Positions 16,360 through 26,151 are shown, counted from the stretch's first letter. The stretch: DNA of 64,000 bases from Desulfobulbaceae bacterium (GCA_009773475.1 WSXV01000010.1:47824-111823); one strand, 5' to 3'. Notes: generated by a model not told the origin, from the sequence alone. Numbers and translations: made by a program.

Positions 16360-18768
16360 TTATTTGTTGAGTGCGGTGAGTTCCAGTTCCTTTCTGGCCA
16401 GTTTTTGCCATAAGGGGTTGATTCCTGTTTCGACAATCTGCTTGAAAAGTTTTAGGGCCTGCTCTTTTTGCCCCTTTTTCCAGGCAATCTCCGCTAGTCT
16501 GAACATTGCCTGATCTTGAAATGATTTGGCCTGCTGTAAGGGAAGAAAGAGTGTTCCTGCTCTTTCAAAATCGCCCAATTGATAATGGCATTCGGCCAGC
16601 ATAAAAAGAGGCTCTTGCTCTTGAGTTTTCTCAGAGATCTTCTGCTCTTCGAGAATTGCCCTGGCCTTTGCATACTCATTGAGATGAAATAAAAGAGATG
16701 CTTCGAGGAGCTTAAATTTAGAATCATGTAAATTCTTTCCTGAAACGAGAGCCAGTGCCTCTTTGTATTTATTATGGGTCGATAGATTTTGTAATCGATA
16801 ATAAAGAACAGCATCTTTATCCTGTCCTTTGGGGAAATGAGATGAATATTGGCCTGAGTACTCTTCCACCAGGTCGGAGTCCCCCTGTTCGTAGGCAATC
16901 TTGATCAGAGGAAGGTAGTAAGGGTTTTCGTTTTCCTGGGGGTGAACCTCCATGAGGTAGCGGTACATTTTTGAGGCCTCATTAAAAAGACTGAGTTGAC
17001 GGTAGGCCTCGGCCATCTCGGCGAGGAGGTTTGTGTCGATCCAGTTGTTCACAAACAGGGATTTATTTTGCCTGGCCAGTATCAAGGTCTCAATATACTT
17101 CCCATTTCTGTTATGCTCTTTGAGAAGGCTTGGCAGGACGTCAATAAGCAGGGCGAGTCCGGTATTGTGCAGAGAACCGCTTTTGAAATCCTTGAGAAAA
17201 GCCATGAGACGTTCAACACATTCAGCCTTCTGGTCAAGTAAATGGTAGGCTAAGGCCTCTTTGAAGGCTGCTTCTTCGCGGATTGAGCGGGATTCCGCAG
17301 TTTCTGCAATGACGTGGTAATAACTAATGGCCTGCTTTTCCCAGTTTTTCAGGCTGAGTACTTTAATATCAATTTGCTTCAGAGCAGCCCTGGCGCCAGC
17401 CTCGGTATTTGGGTAAGTCATTTCAATCTGGGCAAAACGGTTGAGCAGGTTGGCCTCGGGAGCGAGATGGAATTGTGACATGACCTTTCGAAAGCTGATA
17501 ATGTCAAGATGTTGCCGGACGTTGATTGAATCGTCTTTGGCCAGACGATCATAGCACTCTGCTGCCTGTTTAAATTCTTTCTGATGATACAATGCGCTGC
17601 AGTACCCATTGAGTGAGCTGCTGTTTTCTGAGAGCACTCCAGCTTTCTCGAGGGGCCGATACTCGGTAAGAGCCTTGCCGAATTCCTTGTCGGCAAGCCA
17701 GTAATCAGCATGTCGCATGGCTTTGAGCTTATCGATTCCGGCTGGAAAGGACACGTCATTGCGTTGCAGCAAGGTCAGCATATGGTCAAGTTTTTTTGTC
17801 GCCAGGGCGGTTTCGATGCGGCTTAGAATCAACCAGGGGAAGGCCGGGCTGCTTTTGTCCATGCTGGGTTCGAAGTTCTTCAGCTCGATATCAGCAAGCC
17901 ACGGGTCAGCGTATTCGGCCTGCAGACGTAAGAGAAGGTATCTTGCCAGAATTCCGACAGGTTCTTTTGCATATTGAGTAGATAAAAGAAAAAATTGTTT
18001 GTATGCCTCATTATAGTTGCCTGCACGCAGGAGGATGTCACCGTAAGTGAGGGTCAGTTTTTTCCTGATGTCCAGGTCTTGCTCAGCATTTATTTGCTCA
18101 ATGATTACCGGGATCAGGTTGTTCCACAGGGAACGTCTGCCATCCTCCCTGATTGCAGGAGAAAGGATGTCAATATTTTTTTCTAATTCCGGGGGAAGAA
18201 GAGTGATTGCTGGAAAGGGAACCAGAGAAAACTGCACTGCCGGGTTAATCTCGATTTCAGCCTCATATTCTTTGATAAATTTTTTCCAGTTTCCAGTGTA
18301 CGGTGATGCGCTTGCCGGATTTGAAGAATCTTTGGTCCTTTTCTGTTGAACAGTTTTCTCTTGTTTTTTTCCTGCAAGATCCGGTGCTGTAAGGTTGTCA
18401 CCAAGCAGGATGTCTATGACCAGCGTATTCACTTTCTGGCCAGGGGTAACTTTGACTCTTTGGGGTGGATATCGGAAAAAAATGGAGATCGTTGTGGACC
18501 CTAATTTTGATAGTGACAATATTTTGACTATCTTGTCGTCGGTTTCAGGCGGGGTAAGGTTGGAATCAGCCAGGGTATTTTTCAATATCAGATCGACTCG
18601 TTTATCATTGTTGTAAATGGAATATTCGGGGGTGGAGCTGAATGAGCAGATGAGCTGGGCACTGTTGTCGCCGTAGCTCTTGCTGATTTGTTGAAGGATC
18701 GGCTGAGACAAGGCGTGTCCGGCAGTGGCGGTAAGGATAGTTATGAGAAGAATGAAAATTTTTTTCAT
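16360..18768 (-). CDS. Large periplasmic TPR protein at the head of the flagellar operon (PflA-like architecture)
   Basis: An 802-residue protein with a signal peptide (1-21). The N-terminal region, rich in beta strands (about 25-130), resembles an AMIN-type or beta-sandwich domain. It is followed by a charged linker and then about 600 residues of helical repeats with TPR-like spacing (for example AYKQFFLLSTQYAKEPVGIL, CSALYHQKEFKQAAECYDRL, MLAECHYQLGDFERAGTLFL). It is upstream of flgB on the same strand and has its own sigma-54-like site. Campylobacter PflA, a periplasmic motor scaffold of about 790 residues, has the same order of a beta domain followed by a TPR superhelix. No sequence homology to PflA could be tested here, so that role is inference. 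Confidence 0.7.
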   Translation of the reverse strand: MKKIFILLITILTATAGHALSQPILQQISKSYGDNSAQLICSFSSTPEYSIYNNDKRVDLILKNTLADSNLTPPETDDKIVKILSLSKLGSTTISIFFRYPPQRVKVTPGQKVNTLVIDILLGDNLTAPDLAGKKQEKTVQQKRTKDSSNPASASPYTGNWKKFIKEYEAEIEINPAVQFSLVPFPAITLLPPELEKNIDILSPAIREDGRRSLWNNLIPVIIEQINAEQDLDIRKKLTLTYGDILLRAGNYNEAYKQFFLLSTQYAKEPVGILARYLLLRLQAEYADPWLADIELKNFEPSMDKSSPAFPWLILSRIETALATKKLDHMLTLLQRNDVSFPAGIDKLKAMRHADYWLADKEFGKALTEYRPLEKAGVLSENSSSLNGYCSALYHQKEFKQAAECYDRLAKDDSINVRQHLDIISFRKVMSQFHLAPEANLLNRFAQIEMTYPNTEAGARAALKQIDIKVLSLKNWEKQAISYYHVIAETAESRSIREEAAFKEALAYHLLDQKAECVERLMAFLKDFKSGSLHNTGLALLIDVLPSLLKEHNRNGKYIETLILARQNKSLFVNNWIDTNLLAEMAEAYRQLSLFNEASKMYRYLMEVHPQENENPYYLPLIKIAYEQGDSDLVEEYSGQYSSHFPKGQDKDAVLYYRLQNLSTHNKYKEALALVSGKNLHDSKFKLLEASLLFHLNEYAKARAILEEQKISEKTQEQEPLFMLAECHYQLGDFERAGTLFLPLQQAKSFQDQAMFRLAEIAWKKGQKEQALKLFKQIVETGINPLWQKLARKELELTALNK

Positions 18769-19210
18769 AATGAAAAGTGAGGGGAAAGTTCAGCCCCTCT
18801 TGCTGAATAGCTGATGAAAGCTGGTCTCCATTGTTCCTGTTCGTGGGTTAGTCCTGGCTATGTCCAGCTGATGTTAATTTTGGATAGGTGGCTTTCTGCT
18901 TATATATGCAAATCCTGTTCCGTTAAGGATGTTTTATCTTTCTTTTGGTCAAAACTTGGACGACACTAGCTGAAGGAAGAGACTTTTAAGGGATATTTCA
19001 TGATTAACATTGACGAAGAAGGTAATTATTGGCAAAAATAAAAAGGTATTTGATTGTGAAGGAAATGGTATTAATGAGTTGAGATGAAAAGAGATTACAG
19101 GTCAGGACTTCAAATGCGGGAGTGGTGAGCTTTCACAGGGTATGTTTAAGCTGGCCTTCCTGCGACAGTCGTGCTCGTCAGTAGCACATGGGATTTTTTT
19201 GGAGGATATA
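18769..19210. other. Divergent promoter region between the flagellar operon and cheY
   Basis: No gene is supported over these 442 bases. A minus-strand sigma-54-like site lies at 18907-18922. A tiny plus-strand frame (19000-19041, 13 codons) with an AAGGGA upstream is visible but has no other support. A Shine-Dalgarno GGAGG at 19201-19205 serves cheY. Confidence 0.7.
18907..18922 (-). promoter_or_regulatory. Candidate sigma-54 promoter for the TPR gene/flgB operon
   Basis: The minus strand reads CGGAACAGGATTTGCA. It has GG at -24 and GC at -12 with exactly 10 bases between, AC retained in the -24 box and a complete TTGCA at -12 (consensus TGGCAC-N5-TTGCA). It lies about 140 bases before the TPR gene start and points toward it. 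The match is better than the one before fliL. Confidence 0.55.
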
Positions 19211-19585
19211 ATGGGTAATAATGTTTTGTTGGTGGATGATTCAAGTACGATGCGAAAAATTGTCGGCAGGTCACTACGACAGGCGGGAATCGAATTCGAT
19301 AATATCTTTGAGGCGGCCGATGGATTGCAGGCCCTTGAGGTGTTGGAAAAAGAGTCTGTGGATATTGTGCTCAGCGATATCAATATGCCGAATATGGATG
19401 GCATTTCCTTTCTCAGAGAAAAGGCCAATCGTCCTAATATGAAAAATATCCCGGTGTTTATGATTTCCACCGAGACTGGTGATGATATTATTGGTGAGGC
19501 AAAGTCTCTTGGAGCTGTGGGGGCAATAAAAAAACCCTTTACCGCAGATATGGTGAATGAGGTACTAGGACCGTTTCTAAAATAA
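19211..19585 (+). CDS. cheY: Single-domain response regulator, CheY type
   Basis: Phospho-relay output protein that binds FliM when phosphorylated. The protein has 124 residues, a bare receiver domain. The key residues are present: the acidic pair D9/D10 (LLVDDSS), phospho-acceptor D56 (VLSDINMPNMDG), T87 (ISTETG) and K108 (KKPF). GGAGG five bases before the ATG at 19211 fixes the start; the frame stays open further upstream, but nothing supports an earlier start. Two CheX-type phosphatase genes follow on the same strand, so the cluster encodes both the signal and its removal. No histidine kinase lies nearby. Confidence 0.95.
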   Translation: MGNNVLLVDDSSTMRKIVGRSLRQAGIEFDNIFEAADGLQALEVLEKESVDIVLSDINMPNMDGISFLREKANRPNMKNIPVFMISTETGDDIIGEAKSLGAVGAIKKPFTADMVNEVLGPFLK

Positions 19586-19689
19586 TCAGCATGGCTGCCG
19601 CATCGGCGAACCGCAACTAACCAGAATGGTTTAGCTCTGCACAGAGAATATCTCTGGCTACGGGCGAATTTCTGAAAAAAAGGTGTGTT

Positions 19690-20145
19690 ATGGATATTAC
19701 TGAAAAGATTATTGAATCAACCATGGAAATTTTTTCAACCATGGTAATGATGGATGTCGTTGTTGCCGGGCCTGCTTTGAAAGGAAGTGGAACCCTGCGT
19801 GATACGATTACGGGTATGATCGGTCTGGCGGGAACTCATAAAGGGGTTCTGGCGATTCATATTCCAAATCCTGTTGCCATGGCTATCACCAGCAGTTTCT
19901 TAGGGATGGAGGTGGATGCTATTAATGACGATGTGCGTGATGCCGTAGGAGAACTTGCCAATATGCTGGGTGGTAACGTGAAAACGATTCTCTCTCAGAA
20001 TGGCAGAGATATAGAGCTTTCCTTGCCGTCAACCATTGCCGGTCATGAATATGGATTCCAGGCTGCAACCGATGTTGAGATGATTATCCTGCCTTTCAAG
20101 ACCGAGAATGGTGAATTCCTAATTGAGTTACAACTTGAGAAATAG
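19690..20145 (+). CDS. cheX: Chemotaxis phosphatase CheX (first copy)
   Basis: Predicted phosphatase that removes the phosphate from CheY-P. The 151 residues form one CheX/CheC-family domain. The catalytic signature D/S-x3-E-x2-N is present as D84-AVG-E88-LA-N91. The C terminus (MIILPFKTENGEFLIELQLE) is the usual closing strand. AGGTG precedes the ATG. It lies 104 bases after cheY and 54 bases before a second copy with the motif at identical positions. A weak sigma-28-like match (TAAA-N15-GCCG) overlaps the end of cheY at about 19578-19604. Confidence 0.92.
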   Translation: MDITEKIIESTMEIFSTMVMMDVVVAGPALKGSGTLRDTITGMIGLAGTHKGVLAIHIPNPVAMAITSSFLGMEVDAINDDVRDAVGELANMLGGNVKTILSQNGRDIELSLPSTIAGHEYGFQAATDVEMIILPFKTENGEFLIELQLEK

Positions 20146-20199
20146 TGCTTTTTCTAAAAATCACGGTCAGAAATTTAATATGCAAGGATAAATAGCGAA

Positions 20200-20661
20200 A
20201 TGGATATAGGGCAAGATATCGTAAATGCCGCCACTGATGTGTTTTCGACCATGTTGATGATTGATCTTGTGGTTGGGGAACCGGTGGAAGGAGCTGGGGT
20301 TGAGGTGACATCAAATATTTGCTCCATGCTAGGGCTTGGCGGCGATATTCGTGGAATGCTTGCTGTGCATTGCCCGGCAGCAGTAGCCATGGCCATTACC
20401 AGTGGTTTTCTTGGCATGGATGTTGATACATTGAATGAGGATGTGAAGGATGCCATTGGGGAAATAGCCAATATGATTGCCGGCAACTTAAAGATTGCCT
20501 TTGCCGGGTATGGAGTGAAGGTTGAACTTGCCATTCCCACATCCGTTGTGGGTGAATCGTATCGGGTTGGCGGGATGCTGGGGGCAAGAAGGGTTGCGGT
20601 TCCGTTTGGTATGGAAAGCGGTCAGTTTCTTGTGGAATTAAAGTATATCGTGAATGGATGA
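20200..20661 (+). CDS. cheX: Chemotaxis phosphatase CheX (second copy)
   Basis: A tandem paralogue of the preceding gene with 153 residues. The same D84-AIG-E88-IA-N91 active-site motif is present, and the sequence is alignable from end to end (both begin MDI, both have VAMAITS-FLGM, both end in a -FLVEL/-FLIEL strand). The two copies differ enough (for example GYGVKVELAIPTSVVGES here) that they are not a recent duplication. They may act on different CheY proteins or at different cellular sites. That division of labour is inference. Confidence 0.92.
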   Translation: MDIGQDIVNAATDVFSTMLMIDLVVGEPVEGAGVEVTSNICSMLGLGGDIRGMLAVHCPAAVAMAITSGFLGMDVDTLNEDVKDAIGEIANMIAGNLKIAFAGYGVKVELAIPTSVVGESYRVGGMLGARRVAVPFGMESGQFLVELKYIVNG

Positions 20662-20840
20662 AATTCTACGATATACGTGTCATCCAAGTACATTTGCAGA
20701 GTGATACACACTTGAGCTTCCTGTTTAGTTGTTGCATTCGCATAAAGGTGTTTATCTCTTTGTGCTGCCAGAAGAAGACTTTGTTTCCTTCTCATTTTTT
20801 TTCCCAGGAGTGCAATTTTGCGTATGTTACGCGGTTGTTA

Positions 20841-20867
20841 TAAATAATTATTTTTTTTCGCCGATAC
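20841..20867 (+). promoter_or_regulatory. Sigma-28 (FliA) promoter before the double-CheX gene
   Basis: TAAA (20841-20844), exactly 15 bases, then GCCGATAC (20860-20867), against the sigma-28 consensus TAAA-N15-GCCGATAA. Only the last base differs. It lies 67 bases before the start codon at 20934 and points toward it. This predicts late flagellar-class expression of that gene. Confidence 0.8.
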
Positions 20868-20933
20868 AAGAGATGAAGCAACGTAACGGCAGCCCTCTTT
20901 TGTTCTCTTTTTTTCTTTGATTCCCGGCATGGT

Positions 20934-22742
20934 ATGAAAAAAGCCCAACAACGAATTGATAAGATTCTTGAATCTGTGCGTACCAGGATTCAAGATGAGG
21001 TCAGTGGCCTTATTGGCGCGACTTTTATCCTCTCAGATTTTCAACGGCAGTTTACCTCTAAAGAAGATGCCTTTGAACAGCTCTCGGGAAAACAGGTTGT
21101 GGCCAAGTTGGACATCACTGGCGACATCCAGGGCCAGGGATGCCTCCTGCTTGAAGTAAAAGATGCCATTCGTCTTGGTGGTACCTTGATCATGTTACCG
21201 GAGGCTTCTCTGGATGAGGTGGTCAGTTCCGGAAAATATGATGAAGATACAGAGGATTCCTATGGTGAAATCGCCAATATTATAGCCGGCTCTTATACCA
21301 AAGTATTTGAAGAGATGTACCCGGACAGCTGTCGCTTTGTCAGGAAAACTCAAGAAATCATTATTCCTGTGAAGGTTGCTATTGATTCTGATGAGCCAGT
21401 GCCCGATCAGCTTTACTATCAAGTTTTATCAGTGATGACCCTCAATGACCGGCAGCTGGGGAATCTTGTTGTGCTTCTGCCGGCTGCAACCTTTGGCCTG
21501 GAAGTTGATGAGCCAGCAAGCGAGGCGGCCCCATTGGCTGAACCGCCAAAAACGGCTAGTGCTATTTCCGCCAAAAGAGTTGAGAGTGAAGAGGAGGCGT
21601 TAAAGCCGGCAAGCACCATCACCGCCAAGAGGGAGGAGAGTGGGGGGGATGAATCTGCTGCCGTTGTTCAAGAACCAGTGGTCAAACAAGCAGCGGCCCC
21701 TGACTTTGACACGAAGAAGCATCTAAAACGTGTGGATAGCCTTCTCGAGAATTGTCGCCTGAAGATGGGTGAAGAAATGGGCGCCCTGCTGGGTGTGGAA
21801 GTCACTCTCAGCAACATGGAATGTCGGCTTGTAACCAAAGAAGATTACTTTATGGAAGAGGCTGCAGGGAAACAGATCCTTGCCCATATGGATGTGGTGG
21901 GTGAGCTTGAGGGAAAGAGTTTCCTTTTTGTCGGCCTGAAAGATGCCATTTATATTGGTGGCACTTTGATTATGCTGCCACCGGCAGAGCTTGAGAAAGT
22001 CGTCTTGGACGAAGAGTTTGGAGAAGATACTGAAGATGCTTATGGTGAAATCGCCAATATTATGTCCGGGGTCTACAGTACGCTTTTTGAAGAACAATAT
22101 GTCAAGAAAATTCGTTTTGTGAAGGCCGGCATTGAAAAGATCTTACCGTTAAAAGTAGATATTGACTCTGCTGAACCTTGCCCCAATCAGTTGTATTATT
22201 TGAGCAGCAGTTCTCTGAATATCGGTGGGAAGGATATGGGGAAGGTGCAGACCCTTTTCCCGGCAGCCTTGTTGCAGCTTGAAGGGCTGTTACAACAGCC
22301 AGAGCAGGCGCCTGTTCAGCAAGAACTGGTTGAAAAAGCAGTGTCATCCGTGGCTCGGCTTGAAAATTCTGCGTCGCAGTTCATTGATATATTGGTGGTG
22401 AGTGATGACGCCATGGAGACAGTGAAGATTGTTGAATTTCTTCAACATCGTCATCTCAATGTGAAAGTCCTGTCTTATAAAGAAAATGTGATTGATTATC
22501 TTCCCGGTGAGGTAAAGGCTGTTTTTCTGGTAATGAGTGACGTGAATGAAAAGGCCTTTGCGGTGGCAATCAAGATAAGCTCCGCTTGTTCCTTGCCGCT
22601 TATTGCCGCCGGTCCGGGATGGACCCGCAGCAAGGTGATAACCGCTGTAAAATATGGCATCAATGATATCCTCCTGACTCCAGCTACCAGTGATGATATT
22701 GCGGATAAGATTGAAGCTTTTTCCATCAAACTTGCTGCATAA
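20934..22742 (+). CDS. Fused protein: two CheX-like phosphatase units plus a degenerate receiver domain
   Basis: A 602-residue cytoplasmic protein. Two homologous units lie at about 1-200 and 270-455, joined by an Ala/Glu/Lys-rich linker. Each contains the CheC/CheX active-site pattern: D108-SYG-E112-IA-N115 in the first and DAYGEIAN in the second. Each also repeats VKDAIRLGGTLIMLP / LKDAIYIGGTLIMLP. The C-terminal part (about 487-602) has receiver-like secondary structure (DILVVSDDAMETVKIVEFLQ), but the expected phospho-acceptor strand reads AVFLVMSD and the lysine motif KP is replaced by LTPAT, so it probably cannot be phosphorylated normally. A sigma-28 promoter precedes it. The function is inferred as CheY-P dephosphorylation or sensing. 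Confidence 0.8.
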   Translation: MKKAQQRIDKILESVRTRIQDEVSGLIGATFILSDFQRQFTSKEDAFEQLSGKQVVAKLDITGDIQGQGCLLLEVKDAIRLGGTLIMLPEASLDEVVSSGKYDEDTEDSYGEIANIIAGSYTKVFEEMYPDSCRFVRKTQEIIIPVKVAIDSDEPVPDQLYYQVLSVMTLNDRQLGNLVVLLPAATFGLEVDEPASEAAPLAEPPKTASAISAKRVESEEEALKPASTITAKREESGGDESAAVVQEPVVKQAAAPDFDTKKHLKRVDSLLENCRLKMGEEMGALLGVEVTLSNMECRLVTKEDYFMEEAAGKQILAHMDVVGELEGKSFLFVGLKDAIYIGGTLIMLPPAELEKVVLDEEFGEDTEDAYGEIANIMSGVYSTLFEEQYVKKIRFVKAGIEKILPLKVDIDSAEPCPNQLYYLSSSSLNIGGKDMGKVQTLFPAALLQLEGLLQQPEQAPVQQELVEKAVSSVARLENSASQFIDILVVSDDAMETVKIVEFLQHRHLNVKVLSYKENVIDYLPGEVKAVFLVMSDVNEKAFAVAIKISSACSLPLIAAGPGWTRSKVITAVKYGINDILLTPATSDDIADKIEAFSIKLAA

Positions 22743-23386
22743 GCCCTTTCTTTTCTCATTCCTTTAAATCTTTCGTTTTAGTTTTTCCCTCAGTCTCTCT
22801 TGCATTCAGGCCTCAGAGCTTAGAAAGCTTTGTGGAAGGCCCCCCTTTAGTGATTTGGACTTCTCCTTGTTCCCTCCTTGAAAGTTGTTCTTCTGATTCT
22901 TAACCCCCTTCAAAGTTTCCTCGAATCCTGACACTGCACTGTGTTTTCTTACTATGTGAGAAAACGGCTTGTGAGGCCGCATCTTTTTTTGCGATGGCGG
23001 TTCATTGCAATTACTGAAGAAATTGATTGACCATCTTGCATGGCTTCTGTGCCATGGGCAGGACATTTGATCGACAGGTTGACCTCTCAAGGACACTGTG
23101 CTTTTTTGAGAAGGGATGGATTTTTCGAGTTCTTAAGCATGGGAAGATTGTTTAATTTTTTCTCGCTCTATTTTGTCTCGAAGATTTAAGGAGTTGTTGG
23201 GTTTGATTTTGCTTCTGGCACAACAGGTTGTAGATTCTCCTTGAGTAATATTCCAAGGGTGGTGTATAAGACTTTGCGTTCTGCTATTTTGATAACCCCA
23301 TATTTTGCATGGTTCTTTATCCTCTGGGAGGCTCCCATGGGATAAAGTGGATTGCATTAACCGATGAAAAAGAGAAGAGGCTTGCC
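22743..23386. other. Gene-free stretch before nrdJ
   Basis: About 640 bases without a supported gene. Short open frames on both strands lack ribosome binding sites and family resemblance. I looked for a cobalamin riboswitch, which would suit a B12-dependent reductase, and saw no recognisable B12 box. AGAGG (23376-23380) is the ribosome binding site for the ATG at 23387. Confidence 0.6.
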
Positions 23387-25570
23387 ATGACCCATGACCA
23401 TACCCAGCAGGAATTGACCGCGACTGCCGAGACTGTCCTTGCCCGACGCTACTATCTGAAAGATGACACCGGGAAGCCTCGGGAAACATGGGAAACCCTT
23501 TGTCATCGGGTGGCCGATGCCGTGGCATTTGGGGATGGAAAAAATGTCCATGGAGACAAACTGAAGGAAGAGTTTTTTCGGATGATTTATCATCTTGATT
23601 TCCTGCCTAATTCGCCGTGCCTGATGAATGCCGGAACGGATCTAGGTCAGTTGTCCGCCTGTTTTGTCCTGCCGGTACCTGACTCTATGGATGGCATTTT
23701 TACTGCAATTCGCAATGGGGCCCTGGTTCATAAGACAGGCGGTGGAACAGGGTATTCTTTTTCCCGTTTGCGTTCCAAAAATGCCGCTGTTCGATCCACT
23801 CAAGGAGTTGCTTCCGGGCCACTGTCCTTTGCTGCTGTCTTTGATGCCGCCACCGAAACCATTAAGCAGGGCGGCAAACGACGGGGTGCCAATATGGGGG
23901 TGCTTCGCATTGATCATCCCGATATCATGGAGTTTATCTGCGCGAAAGAAGATCAGGAAAAATTTAATAATTTTAATTTCAGCGTGGCCATCACCGATGC
24001 CTTTATGGCTGCTGTGGAGCAGGGGGATGAGTATGATCTGATTGAACCAGCCACTGGGGTTATCGTGGCCAGTCTTGATGCGCGGAGTGTCTATGAGAAA
24101 ATCGTTGACCTTGCCTGGCATAACGGAGAACCCGGGGTTTTGTTCATTGATGCCGCCAATCGTGCCAACATGACCCCGCAATTAGGTGATTTTGAGGCTA
24201 CCAACCCATGTGGAGAGCAATGGTTGCTGCCTTATGAGAGTTGCAATCTGGGATCAATCAATCTGGCTAATTTTGTTATTGGGAATAACGGGAGTGGTAA
24301 AGTTGATTATACACGACTCAAAGAGGTGACTAGGACGGCGACGATATTTCTTGATAATGTGATTGATTGCAATCGCTTTCCCATCCCTGAGATTGAAGAG
24401 ATGACCCTGAAGACCCGCAAAATCGGTCTGGGGATCATGGGGTTGCATGACCTGCTCATTCAACTGGCTATTCCTTATGGAAGTGAAGAAGGTCGGACGC
24501 TGGCAGCCCAGGTGATGCAGTTTGTCCGGGACGCTGCAGAAGAGTGTTCCATGCAACTTGCCGAGGAGAGGGGGGCCTTTCCCGCTTATGATCCTGCCGT
24601 CAATCACTATGGTGCCCGGCGGAATGCAGCTTTGACCTCCATCCAGCCAACGGGCACAGTCTCCATGATTGCCGACTGTGCCTCGGGCTGTGAACCGTAT
24701 TTCTCCATTGTCATGGTTAAGCATGTCATGGACGGTGACAGGTTGATTATGGTCAACAAATTTTTTGAGAAAATTGCCAGGCGTGAAGGCTTCTACTCGG
24801 AAGAGTTGATGGGCAAGGTGGCTGACACCGGCACTGTGATCGGGCACGATGAAATCCCGGGACAGTGGCAGGAGGTGTTTCGTACCGCCCAGGATATCAA
24901 GCCTGAGGATCACATTCGCATGCAGGGTATTTTGCAACTAAGTGGGGTTGATTCTTCCATCTCCAAAACCATCAATATGCCGAACAGTGCCACTCGTGAA
25001 GAGGTGAAATTGTCCTATATCCTTGGGTATCAGTTGGGATGCAAGGGATTGACGGTATATCGTGATGGCTCCCGTGACTCGCAGGTTCTTAATACCATGG
25101 AGATGGCAACCGTCGACCAGACGGCATTGGTTTCAACCGAGGGGATGATCAAAAAGAATCTCCCTGATACCTTGAATGCTAAACGGTATCGCTTGAAGGA
25201 CCAGGATCAGAAGTCCGTTTATATCATCGTCTGTTTCGATGAGAACGAGAAACCCATGGAGGTTTTTGCCAAGTTTCCCTTTGATAACCGGGTTGATCTC
25301 AAGGACAAGTCTACCATGTGGACGACCACGTGCCGCCTGGTCTCCCTTGCCCTGCGTTTTAATATCCCGGCCAGCGAGATCATCAAACAGCTTGACCGCT
25401 CAAGCGGCCATATGTTAGATCTTCCGGCACAGTTGAGCAAGTTATTCAAATCATTTATGGCTGGCACTCAACATGGTTTTGCCAGCGCCTGTCCTGAGTG
25501 TTCTGGGCAGCTGATTTTCGAAGAAGGTTGTGAAACTTGTCATCAGTGTGGATACAGTAAATGTTCATAA
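23387..25570 (+). CDS. nrdJ: Adenosylcobalamin-dependent (class II) ribonucleotide reductase
   Basis: Reduces ribonucleotides to deoxyribonucleotides using a B12-derived radical, so it works without oxygen. From ATG 23387 (AGAGG 6 bases upstream) it has 727 residues. An upstream in-frame start at 23309 has no good ribosome binding site. The catalytic core includes [20 protein letters not shown], with the active-site Cys pair region, and [19 protein letters not shown]. The C terminus [20 protein letters not shown] forms a zinc-ribbon-like Cys-rich tail used for re-reduction. The absence of nearby nrdA/nrdB or nrdD is consistent with an anaerobic or microaerobic life. Confidence 0.95.
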   Translation: MTHDHTQQELTATAETVLARRYYLKDDTGKPRETWETLCHRVADAVAFGDGKNVHGDKLKEEFFRMIYHLDFLPNSPCLMNAGTDLGQLSACFVLPVPDSMDGIFTAIRNGALVHKTGGGTGYSFSRLRSKNAAVRSTQGVASGPLSFAAVFDAATETIKQGGKRRGANMGVLRIDHPDIMEFICAKEDQEKFNNFNFSVAITDAFMAAVEQGDEYDLIEPATGVIVASLDARSVYEKIVDLAWHNGEPGVLFIDAANRANMTPQLGDFEATNPCGEQWLLPYESCNLGSINLANFVIGNNGSGKVDYTRLKEVTRTATIFLDNVIDCNRFPIPEIEEMTLKTRKIGLGIMGLHDLLIQLAIPYGSEEGRTLAAQVMQFVRDAAEECSMQLAEERGAFPAYDPAVNHYGARRNAALTSIQPTGTVSMIADCASGCEPYFSIVMVKHVMDGDRLIMVNKFFEKIARREGFYSEELMGKVADTGTVIGHDEIPGQWQEVFRTAQDIKPEDHIRMQGILQLSGVDSSISKTINMPNSATREEVKLSYILGYQLGCKGLTVYRDGSRDSQVLNTMEMATVDQTALVSTEGMIKKNLPDTLNAKRYRLKDQDQKSVYIIVCFDENEKPMEVFAKFPFDNRVDLKDKSTMWTTTCRLVSLALRFNIPASEIIKQLDRSSGHMLDLPAQLSKLFKSFMAGTQHGFASACPECSGQLIFEEGCETCHQCGYSKCS

Positions 25571-25605
25571 GAATTGATTAGAGTTGAAAGAGAGAAGGAG
25601 CGGCC

Positions 25606-26142
25606 ATGGGAAGGATAGGGCGAAATGAACAATGTCTTTGCGGCAGTGGGAAAAAATTTAAACATTGCTGCTTACTGAAACAACAGGCAGGGAAAGTTCT
25701 GAGAAGTCAGGAACAGGCGTTCAAGGTCTCCTTGATTCATGAGATTGAGTTGATGCAGCAGGCAGCGGCGGAACGTCGGCAGAAGATTAAAGAGCTTGGT
25801 GTCTTTATTCTCTTTTCAACCGTTGCCGGTGATGCCTGGCTGCTTGAGATCACCGATTCCGACGGTGTACAATTGGCCCAGGCTGGAGTGGCGCTCGATG
25901 TTCCCATCGATCAGAGTCCCGAGACCATTGAGATTAATTGGACGCATATCTTTGCTGTTCGTAATCGAGAGTTCGAGATTACGGCATATCTGGATCGTTC
26001 GGTTCAGGTATTGGCGGAGTATCCTACGCAAGAAATTTTTGCTGCAATAAAGCGAATTAAAAAGAAATTCTCTCCGGAACAGTTGAACAAAATTCATGTG
26101 CGCACGGAAGAAAAGCAGGAAGCGATACTGCCTCCCACTTGA
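25606..26142 (+). CDS. SEC-C motif protein
   Basis: A 178-residue protein opening with a zinc-binding SEC-C motif (C10-x-C12-GSGKKFK-H20-C21-C22), the same motif found at the end of SecA. The rest (about 60-178) resembles no family I can name. It contains predicted strands with the sequence WLLEITDSDGVQLAQAGVAL and a basic helical end. AAGGAG is well placed before the ATG at 25606. It follows nrdJ by 35 bases and may be co-transcribed. Function is unknown beyond probable zinc binding. Confidence 0.85.
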   Translation: MGRIGRNEQCLCGSGKKFKHCCLLKQQAGKVLRSQEQAFKVSLIHEIELMQQAAAERRQKIKELGVFILFSTVAGDAWLLEITDSDGVQLAQAGVALDVPIDQSPETIEINWTHIFAVRNREFEITAYLDRSVQVLAEYPTQEIFAAIKRIKKKFSPEQLNKIHVRTEEKQEAILPPT

Positions 26143-26151
26143 TAAGTCCTG

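Noticed and set aside
19000..19041. 13-codon leader peptide upstream of cheY
   Set aside because: The frame has a weak ribosome binding site but no attenuator hairpin, no codon-bias signal and no family support; chance is likely.
22743..23386. Cobalamin riboswitch before nrdJ
   Set aside because: A B12-dependent enzyme made this worth testing, but I found no recognisable B12 box or matching secondary structure by eye.
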